Below are positions 25,953-33,964 of a stretch of 64,000 nt of DNA, piece after piece. The position numbers were made by a program, and so were the translations under genes. The stretch is from contig OZ245780.1 of assembly GCA_965227905.1 (NCBI GenBank), positions 3,224,001 to 3,288,000 on the forward strand, written 5' to 3'. Numbering within the stretch: position 1 is the stretch's first letter; every line of letters begins with the position of its first letter. The notes under the pieces are model-generated. The model did no database searches. It was not told the DNA's origin and saw only the letters and a program-made list of their open reading frames with translations. The DNA comes from CBDDHT01 sp965227905 (GTDB taxonomy: Bacteria > Pseudomonadota > Alphaproteobacteria > Rhizobiales > Methyloligellaceae).

Positions 25953-26852
25953 ATGTCCGTTCTTCTCGAGGTCAGATACTGGATCGAATACGCCGTTTTG
26001 CGTCTGATTATTGGCGTAGTCAGGCTGATCCCGCTTGATCGTGCGGCAGATCTATCGGCGGCCGCCTGGCGCCGGATCGCACCGCGTGGGCGCCGCCATA
26101 AGCGCGCACTTGCCAATCTCGCAATCGCATTTCCCGAAAAAACGCTGGAAGAACGAGAAGAAATCGCGCTCCACATGTGGGACAATATGGGACGTGTGAT
26201 GGTCGAAATGATGCAGATCGACCGGTTGCTGGAAGAGCCGCAGCGCCTCGAGCTTGAAGATGATTATGTGGTGAGGCGCTACAAAGGCAAGATGGGCAGC
26301 GGCATCTGCGTGTCCATGCATATGGGCAACTGGGAGTTGGCCGCTTGGCCGCTTGTTCTTTGCGATGCCCAGCCGGCCGCCGTCTACCGCCTGGTAAAAA
26401 ATCCTTATGTAGAAATGTATCTGCGCAGCATGCGTCAGCGCTTGTATCCTGGCGGCTTGTTCGCGTCGAAGATGCAACGCAAGACCCCTGCCGCCCATGA
26501 TGCTGTGAGAATAATGACCGATTTTGCACGTCAGGGTGGACGCCTTGCCTTCCTCGCCGATCGCTATGACGGCAAGGGGATTGCCGTCCCGTTTTTCGGG
26601 CAGGATGCTAAATCGACACCCTTCCCCGCCATGCTGGCGCGCAGATTGGGTGCGCGGATGTGGATCGGATGTTGCCGCCGTGTCGGGCGCGAAACCAAAT
26701 TCCGGGTCTCGGTGAAAGAGCTCAAAGTCCCGCGCACGGATAACACGCAGGACGATATCAGGTGTCTGACCGCGGCTGTGCAAAAGCAATTCGAGGACTG
26801 GATCCGCGAGACTCCGGAGCAGTTCATGTGGACCAATCGACGCTTTTCCTGA
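25953..26852 (+). CDS. LpxL/HtrB-like lauroyl acyltransferase
   Basis: A 299-residue protein with one N-terminal membrane anchor (YWIEYAVLRLIIGVVRLIPL). The acyltransferase core carries H-x4-E in SMHMGNWELAAW, the catalytic dyad of the HtrB/MsbB family, then RLVKNPYVE and GGRLAFLADRYDGKGIAVPFFG with the conserved D and G. These enzymes add secondary acyl chains to lipid A in the inner membrane. The C-terminus ends in EQFMWTNRRFS, the family's usual end. ATG 25953 follows AAGAGACAG; an earlier ATG at 25884 has none. The malyl-CoA lyase gene follows by 15 bp. Confidence 0.85.
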   Translation: MSVLLEVRYWIEYAVLRLIIGVVRLIPLDRAADLSAAAWRRIAPRGRRHKRALANLAIAFPEKTLEEREEIALHMWDNMGRVMVEMMQIDRLLEEPQRLELEDDYVVRRYKGKMGSGICVSMHMGNWELAAWPLVLCDAQPAAVYRLVKNPYVEMYLRSMRQRLYPGGLFASKMQRKTPAAHDAVRIMTDFARQGGRLAFLADRYDGKGIAVPFFGQDAKSTPFPAMLARRLGARMWIGCCRRVGRETKFRVSVKELKVPRTDNTQDDIRCLTAAVQKQFEDWIRETPEQFMWTNRRFS

Positions 26853-26867
26853 GTTGGGATTTCTATC

Positions 26868-27914
26868 GTGACGACCAAGCAACCATCCGCATTCTATTCA
26901 CCGCTCGCAATCGGTGCGCCCGCCCCCTATCGCGAGCTTCCTGTCAGACTCGAGCGGATGATCCATTTCATCCCGCCGCATTTGGAGAAATTCCGCGCCA
27001 AGGTTCCCGATGTCGCCGGCAAGGTCGATGTTCTTCTGGGCAATCTGGAAGATGCGATACCGGCCGATGCGAAAGAAGCCGCCCGCACTGGGTTTATTGA
27101 GCTTGCACGGGATAACGAATTCGGTTCAACCGGGCTGTGGACCCGCGTCAATTGCCTGAACAGCCCCTGGGGGCTGGACGATATCGTCGAGGTGGTGGGC
27201 GCAGTCGGCAACAAGCTTGATGTCCTCATGCTCCCGAAGGTCGAGGGACCTTGGGACATCCACTATGCCGATCAATTGCTTGCCCAGCTCGAAGCCAAGC
27301 ATGGCGTTGAGCGGCCGATCCTGATCCATGCCATTCTCGAAACAGCGTCAGGCGTATCCAATATCGAAGCGATTGCGGCAGCGAGCCCACGGATGCATGG
27401 CATGAGCCTGGGACCGGCGGATCTGGCCGCATCGCGCGGCATGAAGACGACGCGGGTCGGCGGCGGCCACCCCGCTTATGGTGTTCTGGCCGATGGCGAC
27501 GATCAAAAGGAGCGTGCCTTCTATCAACAGGATCTGTGGCACTACACGATCGCGCGTATGGTCGACGCCTGCACCATGCATGGCCTCAAGCCATTCTATG
27601 GTCCATTCGGAGATTTCTCCGATCCCGAGGCTTGTGAGGCACAATTTCGCAATGCGTTCCTGCAGGGGTGCGTTGGCGCCTGGTCACTACATCCCACGCA
27701 GATTGACATCGCAAAGCGTGTTTTCAGTCCCGACCCGGCTGAGGTCGCTTTTGCCAAACGGATCGTCGAAGCCATGCCCGACGGTACCGGCGCCGTCATG
27801 ATTGATGGCAAGATGCAGGACGATGCGACCTGGAAGCAGGCCAAAGTGATCTTGGATCTCGCCAAACTCGTAGCAGGGAAAGACCCGGATAGCCGGGAGC
27901 GCTATGCACTCTAA
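26868..27914 (+). CDS. CitE/HpcH-family lyase, malyl-CoA or beta-methylmalyl-CoA lyase type
   Basis: A 348-residue TIM-barrel lyase. LLGNLEDAIPADAKEAARTGF contains the metal/CoA region and the Arg that holds the acyl thioester, VLMLPKVEGPWDIHY the Glu ligand region, and IHAILETASGVSNIEAIAAASPRMHGMSLGPADLAAS the active-site Glu/Asp loop. GAWSLHPTQIDIAKRVFSP is the C-terminal lid motif of malyl-CoA lyases. It probably cleaves malyl-CoA or beta-methylmalyl-CoA to acetyl- or propionyl-CoA plus glyoxylate. GTG 26868 follows TTGGGA. It could belong to the ethylmalonyl-CoA or serine cycle, but no partner gene lies nearby. Confidence 0.82.
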   Translation: MTTKQPSAFYSPLAIGAPAPYRELPVRLERMIHFIPPHLEKFRAKVPDVAGKVDVLLGNLEDAIPADAKEAARTGFIELARDNEFGSTGLWTRVNCLNSPWGLDDIVEVVGAVGNKLDVLMLPKVEGPWDIHYADQLLAQLEAKHGVERPILIHAILETASGVSNIEAIAAASPRMHGMSLGPADLAASRGMKTTRVGGGHPAYGVLADGDDQKERAFYQQDLWHYTIARMVDACTMHGLKPFYGPFGDFSDPEACEAQFRNAFLQGCVGAWSLHPTQIDIAKRVFSPDPAEVAFAKRIVEAMPDGTGAVMIDGKMQDDATWKQAKVILDLAKLVAGKDPDSRERYAL

Positions 27915-28084
27915 GCCGTCGGACGTGCAATCCGGCAAGTTTACACTCCAAACGTCGACGGGTTGGCTGACGCAAGTCCAGCAATTCCGCGACTAATCGG
28001 TTTCGATTGAGCCAATGCTCGACCGCCGACCGCGTCGCCCTGACGTGTTGACACTGACAAAGAGGCCGCGCGATATAGGAATCG

Positions 28085-28453
28085 ATGCGGGAACTATCGA
28101 TGGACTTCGCAGAGCGCGATACGAATATGGACCGAACCGCGAAATTTCAAATCGGCCAAGTCGTTAAGCACCGATTTTACCCGTTTCGCGGTGTGGTTTT
28201 CGATGTGGATCCATCGTTCGACAACACCGATGAATGGTGGCAGTCGATTCCGGCTGAGATTCGCCCGTCTAAAGACCAGCCTTTCTATCATTTGCTGGCA
28301 GAAAACGACGAGACCGAATACGTCGCCTATGTCTCCGAGCAGAATCTCATGCCGGACCGGTCGGGCGAGCCCGTGAGGCATCCACAGGTTCCAGAGCTAT
28401 TCGATGATCTTGAAGACGGGGTCTATCGCGCCCGCTACGTGCAGGAGCACTAG
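28085..28453 (+). CDS. hspQ: Heat shock protein HspQ
   Basis: A protein of up to 122 residues. From residue 18 it has the HspQ/YccV fold: AKFQIGQVVKHRFYPFRGVVFDVDP then EWWQSIPAEIRPSKDQPFYHLLAEN and TEYVAYVSEQNLMPD, all family hallmarks. HspQ binds and speeds turnover of damaged proteins by Lon and binds hemimethylated DNA. Three ATGs are in frame (28085, 28100, 28127). I use the first, since AGGA is five bases upstream, but the family usually starts near the third. It stands alone between a lyase and the IalB pair. Confidence 0.85.
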   Translation: MRELSMDFAERDTNMDRTAKFQIGQVVKHRFYPFRGVVFDVDPSFDNTDEWWQSIPAEIRPSKDQPFYHLLAENDETEYVAYVSEQNLMPDRSGEPVRHPQVPELFDDLEDGVYRARYVQEH

Positions 28454-28483
28454 CGCGAATCGAGAATTCATTTTCCGTCGGCG

Positions 28484-29182
28484 CTATTGGGGCGGCTGTT
28501 TACTTTTTTCACGTCGCAACTGATCGAGCTGACTCCGCCACGCTTTGAAGTACAACTCCTTATCCACCGCAGGGCCCTTGTGAGCGATACTGAATCCGTC
28601 GAGCGGCACTCTCAGATTGTTGATCTTGCCGGTAACATCGATCACGGCAACGATCATGTTTTTTCCAGCTTTGAGTTGAGCGACCAATTCAGCTGATGCC
28701 TCTCCCTCAGCGGTACATCCCTTGGGTTGGCAGATAACATATTTCAGAATAATGGGCTTTTGATCGTCAATCGTGATTTGCAGACCAGGCCGAACTGCGA
28801 CACCAGGCGGCACGACGACGAGGATATGCTCGGTTTTGCTCTCTGCTACTTTCCGGAGCGCTGCTGAGACATAAAGACGTCCCGAGGTCACATTCACTTG
28901 TTCGTGGAAAGTGAAGCAGATCTTGCGCTTGGTTTTCGGCTGCTCGTCGCAGAGCTTGTACCAAAATCCCTTCTTCTCCTTACCAGCTGCGGGTGGCGCC
29001 TTCTCCGCCGGAGCCTGGCGGTCCTGAGGTAGCGCCAGACCCGGGGCGGTCGGTTGCTGTTGCGCATTTGCAAGACTGATGAACGCGCCCAGCATCAACA
29101 CGCCCAATCCGAAAGATTGTGCGAGACGCTTAGGCGATCCGAACCATTCTGGCCCGGAGGGAGCTACGACACTCAACCCCAT
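28484..29182 (-). CDS. Invasion-associated locus B (IalB) family protein, copy 2
   Basis: A 232-residue secreted protein. The hydrophobic segment QSFGLGVLMLGAFISLANAQ acts as signal peptide. A Pro/Ala-rich linker leads into the IalB domain: WYKLCDEQPKTKRKICFTFHEQ, with two Cys, VVVPPGVAVRPGLQITIDDQKP and YVICQPKGCTAEGEASAELV with two further Cys, the two disulfides of the family. IalB proteins are periplasmic or surface proteins linked to host-cell entry in Bartonella; in environmental Rhizobiales the role is unclear. It sits 15 bp after its paralogue and is cotranscribed with it. Confidence 0.88.
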   Translation of the reverse strand: MGLSVVAPSGPEWFGSPKRLAQSFGLGVLMLGAFISLANAQQQPTAPGLALPQDRQAPAEKAPPAAGKEKKGFWYKLCDEQPKTKRKICFTFHEQVNVTSGRLYVSAALRKVAESKTEHILVVVPPGVAVRPGLQITIDDQKPIILKYVICQPKGCTAEGEASAELVAQLKAGKNMIVAVIDVTGKINNLRVPLDGFSIAHKGPAVDKELYFKAWRSQLDQLRREKSKQPPQ

Positions 29183-29197
29183 TTGGACTGTCAGCGG

Positions 29198-29881
29198 CTA
29201 CTGTGCCTTCTTGGGCGCGGCTTGACCCGCTTTCTTTTTCTGAGCTTCGTAGGCCACCTTGAGCGTTTCCCACTCTTTCTTGCGAATGGCCTCGACTTCG
29301 CTGCCGGACATTGCCGGTCCCTTGTAGGTCGCAGTAAAGCCCTTCAGGTGCACAGGGACCTGAAATACACGACCAACCGCGTTTACAGCAGCAATGTATA
29401 GCTTGTTGCCCTTCTTCAGCTTTTCGACAAACTCCTTCGTTGCCTCACCTTCGGCCGTGCAACCCTGGGGATGGCAAAGCGTGTAGCGAAGATCGAGCGG
29501 CTTGCCTTTGTCCACGCGGACTTTCAGACCATGAGGGATCGCCACGCCAAGGGGGACCATCACGATGAAACTCTCTTTGTCCACGCCTTCAATCTGTCGG
29601 ATTGCAGTGGAAACCAAAACAACACCCGTGTCAGCCGCACGCTGTTCGTAATGGATCAGGCAGACTTTTGCCTTCGATTGATCGGTTTTTTTCGTGAGAG
29701 CAAACTCACAGAATTTAAGCCATTTGATTTCGGGTGCGGCGGGGGTCGGCGCTTTCTGGGCTGCAGTCGGTTTCGACTGCTGAGCATGTGCACCGGGTAT
29801 TGAATTGGCAAGCCCGGAAGCGAGTACAAGCGCAACTGCCGTAACTTTCAAGCCTGCCGGGATCACATTGAATTTGACCAT
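29198..29881 (-). CDS. Invasion-associated locus B (IalB) family protein, copy 1
   Basis: A 227-residue secreted protein with signal peptide (LKVTAVALVLASGLANSIPGAHA). After a Gln/Ala/Pro linker the IalB domain shows WLKFCEFALTKKTDQSKAKVCLIHYEQ, VMVPLGVAIPHGLKVRVDKGKP and YTLCHPQGCTAEGEATKEFVEKL, with the same four Cys as copy 2. The core CxxKGCTAEGEA segment is shared between the two. The C-terminus is Lys/Ala-rich. Both genes read in the same direction, this one first, so they form a two-gene operon and look like a local duplication that has since diverged. Confidence 0.88.
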   Translation of the reverse strand: MVKFNVIPAGLKVTAVALVLASGLANSIPGAHAQQSKPTAAQKAPTPAAPEIKWLKFCEFALTKKTDQSKAKVCLIHYEQRAADTGVVLVSTAIRQIEGVDKESFIVMVPLGVAIPHGLKVRVDKGKPLDLRYTLCHPQGCTAEGEATKEFVEKLKKGNKLYIAAVNAVGRVFQVPVHLKGFTATYKGPAMSGSEVEAIRKKEWETLKVAYEAQKKKAGQAAPKKAQ

Positions 29882-30198
29882 GGGACCGACCTTTCGTCCT
29901 GTTCCATTCTATTCATAATCGCATTTCAAGCCCGCACACACCGACTGCCGAATGCGCCGTTCTCGAATATCTTAACCGACGTCTAGCTCAATACATCCAA
30001 ATGCGGCACTGGCATGTCATCCTCAGCGCTCGCTCAGGGGAGAAGGCAATGCGCCAACCGGTTTCCGATCTTACTCCAGGAGTGAGTTAAGCCCATCGAA
30101 GAAAGAACGCCTGCCCTTTTCCCGTCATGGTCCAGCTTAGCATCCACGCACCATGCGGGAATTGCATTTCGCGGCACCGTCTCCTAAAGGATTGTATT
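29882..30198. other. Divergent intergenic region before yejA-like gene
   Basis: About 317 bp between the IalB pair (-) and the yejA-like gene (+). It should hold both promoters. An in-frame ATG at 30127 would lengthen the yejA-like protein by 24 residues, but ATG 30199 follows AAAGGA. I see no operator or RNA element here. Confidence 0.4.
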
Positions 30199-32025
30199 AT
30201 GCTGACACGCGCAGCCATCTATAAACGGGCAAGACCCGGCTTGAAAAGTCTTATTTGGCTTATCTCGGCCCTATTGGGCGCCTCGGTCGCATCGGCTGAG
30301 CCGCAAAACGGCATCGCGATGCACGGCGCGCTGCTGCACGGCAAAGACTTCAAACACTTCAACTATGCGCGGGTCGATGCACCAAAGGGCGGAAGGCTGG
30401 TTCTCGGCGTTCAAGGGAGTTTCGACAGCCTAAATCCATTGATTGTCCGCGGTGTCGCAGCGGCCGGTGTTCGCGCCTATGTCTATGAGAGCCTGATGGC
30501 GCGCGGTCTTGATGAGCCTTTCTCCCTTTACGGCTTGGTCGCGGAGAGCGTTGAGACCCCGGACGATCGCAGTTGGGTCTCATTCACGCTGCGGCCCGAA
30601 GCCCGCTTCTCGGACGGCAAACCGATCACCGTCGATGATATCGTTTTTTCGCACGAAATTCTGCGTGACAAAGGACGACCCAACCATCGCTCCTATTATT
30701 CCAAAGTCACGAAAGTCGAGATCATCGGCGAGCGAACGGTCAAGTTCACGTTCACACCGGATGGCGATCGCGAAATGCCGCTCATCATGGGGCTCATGCC
30801 AGTCTTGCCGCGTCATGCGATGACACCCGAAGCGTTTGAGAAGACAAGCCTGACCGCCCCAGTGGGCAGCGGCCCCTACCGTGTTTCCAGCGTCAATGCC
30901 GGTGCCAGTGTGACCTACACGCGCAACCCGGACTATTGGGGGCAGGATCTCCCCGTGAACAAGGGGCGGTTCAATTTCGACGAGATCCGCTACGATTACT
31001 ATCGCGATGCCAATGCGATGTTCGAAGCTTTCAAGAAGGGGCTTTTCGATGTTTGGCCCGAGAGCGATCCGGGTCGATGGGCGCAGGGTTACAATTTTCC
31101 AGCGGCAAAAGATGGACGTATCGAGAAGCTCGAAGTTCCGATCGGATTGCCGTCCGGCATGCGCGGACTTGTCTTCAACACGCGTCGACCGCAGTTTGCA
31201 GACAAGCGTGTTCGCGAGGCGCTGACGCTGCTGTTCAATTTCGAGTGGATTAACAAGAACCTCTACCACGGCCTCTACAAGCGTACGCAAAGCTTCTTTG
31301 ACCGCTCCGAGCTCTCGTCGCATGGGAAGCCTGCAGATGCGCGCGAGAAAGAACTCCTCGCTCCCTTCCCGAACGCCGTATCGGCAAAAATCATGGCGGG
31401 AACCGCATCGCTTCCGTCCGGCGATGCAAAGGGCCGAAACCGAGGGAATCTGAGGCGCGCTTTGAAGCTGCTGAAGAGTGCCGGCTATATGCTCAAAGAC
31501 GGAACTCTCACCAATGCCAAGACCGGCGAAGCCTTCGCATTTGAGATCCCGATCGTGACGCGATCGCAAGAACGACTCTTCCTCAGTTATGCTCGAGCAT
31601 TAAAACGTATAGGAATCGACGCGCGAATCCGGCACGTTGACTCTGCTCAGTATCAGCGTCGCCGGCAGACATTCGACTATGATATGATCGAAGTCGTTTG
31701 GTATGCGTCTTTATCGCCTGGAAACGAGCAGTCTTTCCGTTGGGGGTCGCAGGCGGCAGACCGGGAAGGCAGCTTCAATTTCGCTGGTGTGAAGAGCAAA
31801 GCTGTGGATGCTATGATCCAAGCTGTGTTAGAGGCAAAAGACAGGGCGGCGTTTGTCTCAGCTGTGCGGGCGTTGGACCGGGTTCTGCTATCCGGAAACT
31901 ATGTGCTACCTCTTTTTCATCTGCCCAAGCAGTGGGTGGCGCGGCAGACAAGAGTAACCGGTCCTGAAAATGCGTCGCTTTTTGGCTATCAGCTCAGTAC
32001 CTGGTGGCAAAAATCCAGTAATTAG
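30199..32025 (+). CDS. Oligopeptide-type ABC transporter substrate-binding protein, YejA-like
   Basis: A 608-residue family 5 solute-binding protein. Signal peptide SLIWLISALLGASVASA is cleaved before EPQNG. GIAMHGALLHGKDFKHFNYARVDAPKGGRLVLGV is typical of YejA/oligopeptide binders, and YESLMARGLDEPFSLYGLVAESVE, LRPEARFSDGKPITVDDIVFSHEIL and PVGSGPYRV follow as in the family. In Rhizobiales such proteins usually deliver peptides or antimicrobial peptides to YejBEF, but no permease or ATPase gene is next to this one. ATG 30199 follows AAAGGATT. The gene may continue into the next one, 62 bp downstream. Confidence 0.88.
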   Translation: MLTRAAIYKRARPGLKSLIWLISALLGASVASAEPQNGIAMHGALLHGKDFKHFNYARVDAPKGGRLVLGVQGSFDSLNPLIVRGVAAAGVRAYVYESLMARGLDEPFSLYGLVAESVETPDDRSWVSFTLRPEARFSDGKPITVDDIVFSHEILRDKGRPNHRSYYSKVTKVEIIGERTVKFTFTPDGDREMPLIMGLMPVLPRHAMTPEAFEKTSLTAPVGSGPYRVSSVNAGASVTYTRNPDYWGQDLPVNKGRFNFDEIRYDYYRDANAMFEAFKKGLFDVWPESDPGRWAQGYNFPAAKDGRIEKLEVPIGLPSGMRGLVFNTRRPQFADKRVREALTLLFNFEWINKNLYHGLYKRTQSFFDRSELSSHGKPADAREKELLAPFPNAVSAKIMAGTASLPSGDAKGRNRGNLRRALKLLKSAGYMLKDGTLTNAKTGEAFAFEIPIVTRSQERLFLSYARALKRIGIDARIRHVDSAQYQRRRQTFDYDMIEVVWYASLSPGNEQSFRWGSQAADREGSFNFAGVKSKAVDAMIQAVLEAKDRAAFVSAVRALDRVLLSGNYVLPLFHLPKQWVARQTRVTGPENASLFGYQLSTWWQKSSN

Positions 32026-32087
32026 TTGCGTCTCCATGCGTAGGATTCAAACCTGTCGTTAGAGGGCACGGTTACAGGTGTGGCGGT

Positions 32088-33758
32088 ATGACTAAGGGGG
32101 ACGCGCCGACGGTCGATCTGGTTTTGGTTGATTCCAACGAGCCCGAGACAATCGACGGCAAACTGAGGCAATGGGCGCTAGAGCGGCCCGACGCCATCTC
32201 TATTGTGGATGCTCCGAACCGCGAGGCCGCGGGACTCGGAGCCCCGACATCCTTGTCATATGCAGATCTCGACCGGCTGGTTGAGCGGGTCGCACAAGGA
32301 TTCATCGACCATGGGCTGCGCCCGGGCGATGTCGTCGCGCTTCAGCTTCCGAATATCTCCGAGTGCATTGTTGTGACCCTCGGAGCTTGGCGCGCAGGTA
32401 TCATCACTTCGTCAATGCCTCTGCTCTGGCGTTTGTCGGAAGTCGCGACCGCCTTCGATCAGGTCTCACCGAGCGCCATAGTCACAGTTGCTTCATTCGC
32501 CGGTCACCAGCACGCCGAGACAATGCGCGATGCTGCGCTCGAAGCCTTGTCGATTCGCTATATCTTCAGCTTTGGCAGCGATTTGCCGGACGGCGTCACG
32601 GATATCTCCGATTGGTTGGATCTTAGTGCCGATTCCGCCTCCCGTTCAGACGCAAAGTCGGCACCGGTTGGCTTGCATCAAACGGCAATGATCAGCTGGG
32701 GCGTTGCGCCTGGGTCTGGCCCGCTTGCGGTGCCACGGACACATGGGGAACTCCTGGCGCTTTCGACCGCCGTCGCGAATCGGCTCGAGGTCTCTGCGCG
32801 CGACGCGATTCTTTCGGCCTATCCAATGTCAACGCTCGCGGGCGTCGGTGGCATGGTTCTGCCCGGATTGATGGCAGGTGCCAAACTGGTGTTGCATCTG
32901 CCGTTCGATTTCAGCGTTTTTCTGTCCCAGCTCGGCGGCGAAAAGATTTCATACACAGCCTTGCCGCCGGCGCTTCTCGAAGCTTTGGATGATGGCAGAC
33001 ACTATGCCCGTGAGGCCTTGCATCTCAGGCGCGTCGCATGTGTGTGGCCGGCCGTAGCCGTGTCGCGCGAGAAGCAGCTGCAGGAGCCGTTGATCGCGAC
33101 CTTCGACATCCGCAACCTCAACGAAATCAGCCTTTTGGTCAAACGACGTCAACCAGGACGAGACCCGACATTGCTACCGCTGGGCAAGCTTCATGCACGA
33201 TGGAGCAGCGGAGAAGATACGGTCTATCTGGAGACACGCTTGCGCGGTAGTGTCCGGTCTGCTGGTACTGATGCGAACTTGTTGGCGGGTGAACTGCGTC
33301 TACGCGGTCCGACAATTCCACATGGCCCATTTTCAGCCGCAGGGAAGTTGGCGCAGGTGCTTCTCAGGCCCGACCACCATGGCTATGTGGGCACACGGAT
33401 ACAATGCAGCGTCGATGAAGCGGACATGGAGCATGTTCGTTGTGAATTCGGCTCAAACCTCATTCAACATGGGGGTGTCACGATTTCTGCCGATGAATTG
33501 GACACGCTCTATCAGGAGTTTCCCGACTTTCTGGATGCTGCGGCACTTACGATTGAAGATCCTATTATGGGGAACCGTGTCGTTGCGGCAGTTGTTCCAC
33601 GCCCCGACATTTCCCCGTCTCTGGATGAATTCAAGACCTATCTGGTGGGTAAGCAGGTTGCGATCTACAAATTCCCCGATCAGCTCGTCGTGGTCGATAC
33701 AATACCGCGCGGCAGCGACGGTGCGGTCGAGCGAGAGTCGATCCTGGCCCAATTCTAG
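32088..33758 (+). CDS. Adenylate-forming-enzyme homologue with lost catalytic motifs
   Basis: A 556-residue protein with the overall plan of an acyl-CoA synthetase/AMP ligase: TLSYADLDRL-like start, HGLRPGDVVALQLPN, LGAWRAGIITSSMPLLWR, and a C-terminal HGGVTISADELDTLY and DPIMGNRVVAAVVP. The signature motifs are gone. The P-loop, normally near YTSGTTGxPKG, is MISWGVAPGSGPLAVPR (201-217). The YGxTE motif is LNEIS near 344, the hinge GR-K-D is EFGSN, and the catalytic Lys of PRxxxGK is Ala546 in IPRGSDGAVER. It should therefore not adenylate in the usual way. It may be a binding protein, a scaffold or a different enzyme. The frame is intact and not a pseudogene. Confidence 0.8.
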   Translation: MTKGDAPTVDLVLVDSNEPETIDGKLRQWALERPDAISIVDAPNREAAGLGAPTSLSYADLDRLVERVAQGFIDHGLRPGDVVALQLPNISECIVVTLGAWRAGIITSSMPLLWRLSEVATAFDQVSPSAIVTVASFAGHQHAETMRDAALEALSIRYIFSFGSDLPDGVTDISDWLDLSADSASRSDAKSAPVGLHQTAMISWGVAPGSGPLAVPRTHGELLALSTAVANRLEVSARDAILSAYPMSTLAGVGGMVLPGLMAGAKLVLHLPFDFSVFLSQLGGEKISYTALPPALLEALDDGRHYAREALHLRRVACVWPAVAVSREKQLQEPLIATFDIRNLNEISLLVKRRQPGRDPTLLPLGKLHARWSSGEDTVYLETRLRGSVRSAGTDANLLAGELRLRGPTIPHGPFSAAGKLAQVLLRPDHHGYVGTRIQCSVDEADMEHVRCEFGSNLIQHGGVTISADELDTLYQEFPDFLDAAALTIEDPIMGNRVVAAVVPRPDISPSLDEFKTYLVGKQVAIYKFPDQLVVVDTIPRGSDGAVERESILAQF

Positions 33759-33964
33759 TTGACGGCCTGAGCCGGCCCTCCTCCCCCGCTCCAAGGCCGT
33801 CCAGATACCAGAGTTGCCTCTCAAAACCGCTTGCGCGGCATCCACGATCCCATCTTCGTTGGCCAAGGTCGATGTCCGGGAGTCTTGGTTAAGCGAATCT
33901 TCACAGGACATGTCGACACTCTCCTTCTAGGCATCGATGCGCCGTGATGATTGGAGAGTGTGAA

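Noticed and set aside
30580..31569. 329-codon frame opposite the yejA-like gene
   Set aside because: No recognisable domain and entirely within a well-supported binding-protein gene.
33953..33964. Start of the PleD-like gene at 33944 (ATG GTG-type upstream frame)
   Set aside because: The ATG at 33965 has a GGAGAG site at the right distance, while the upstream one has none.
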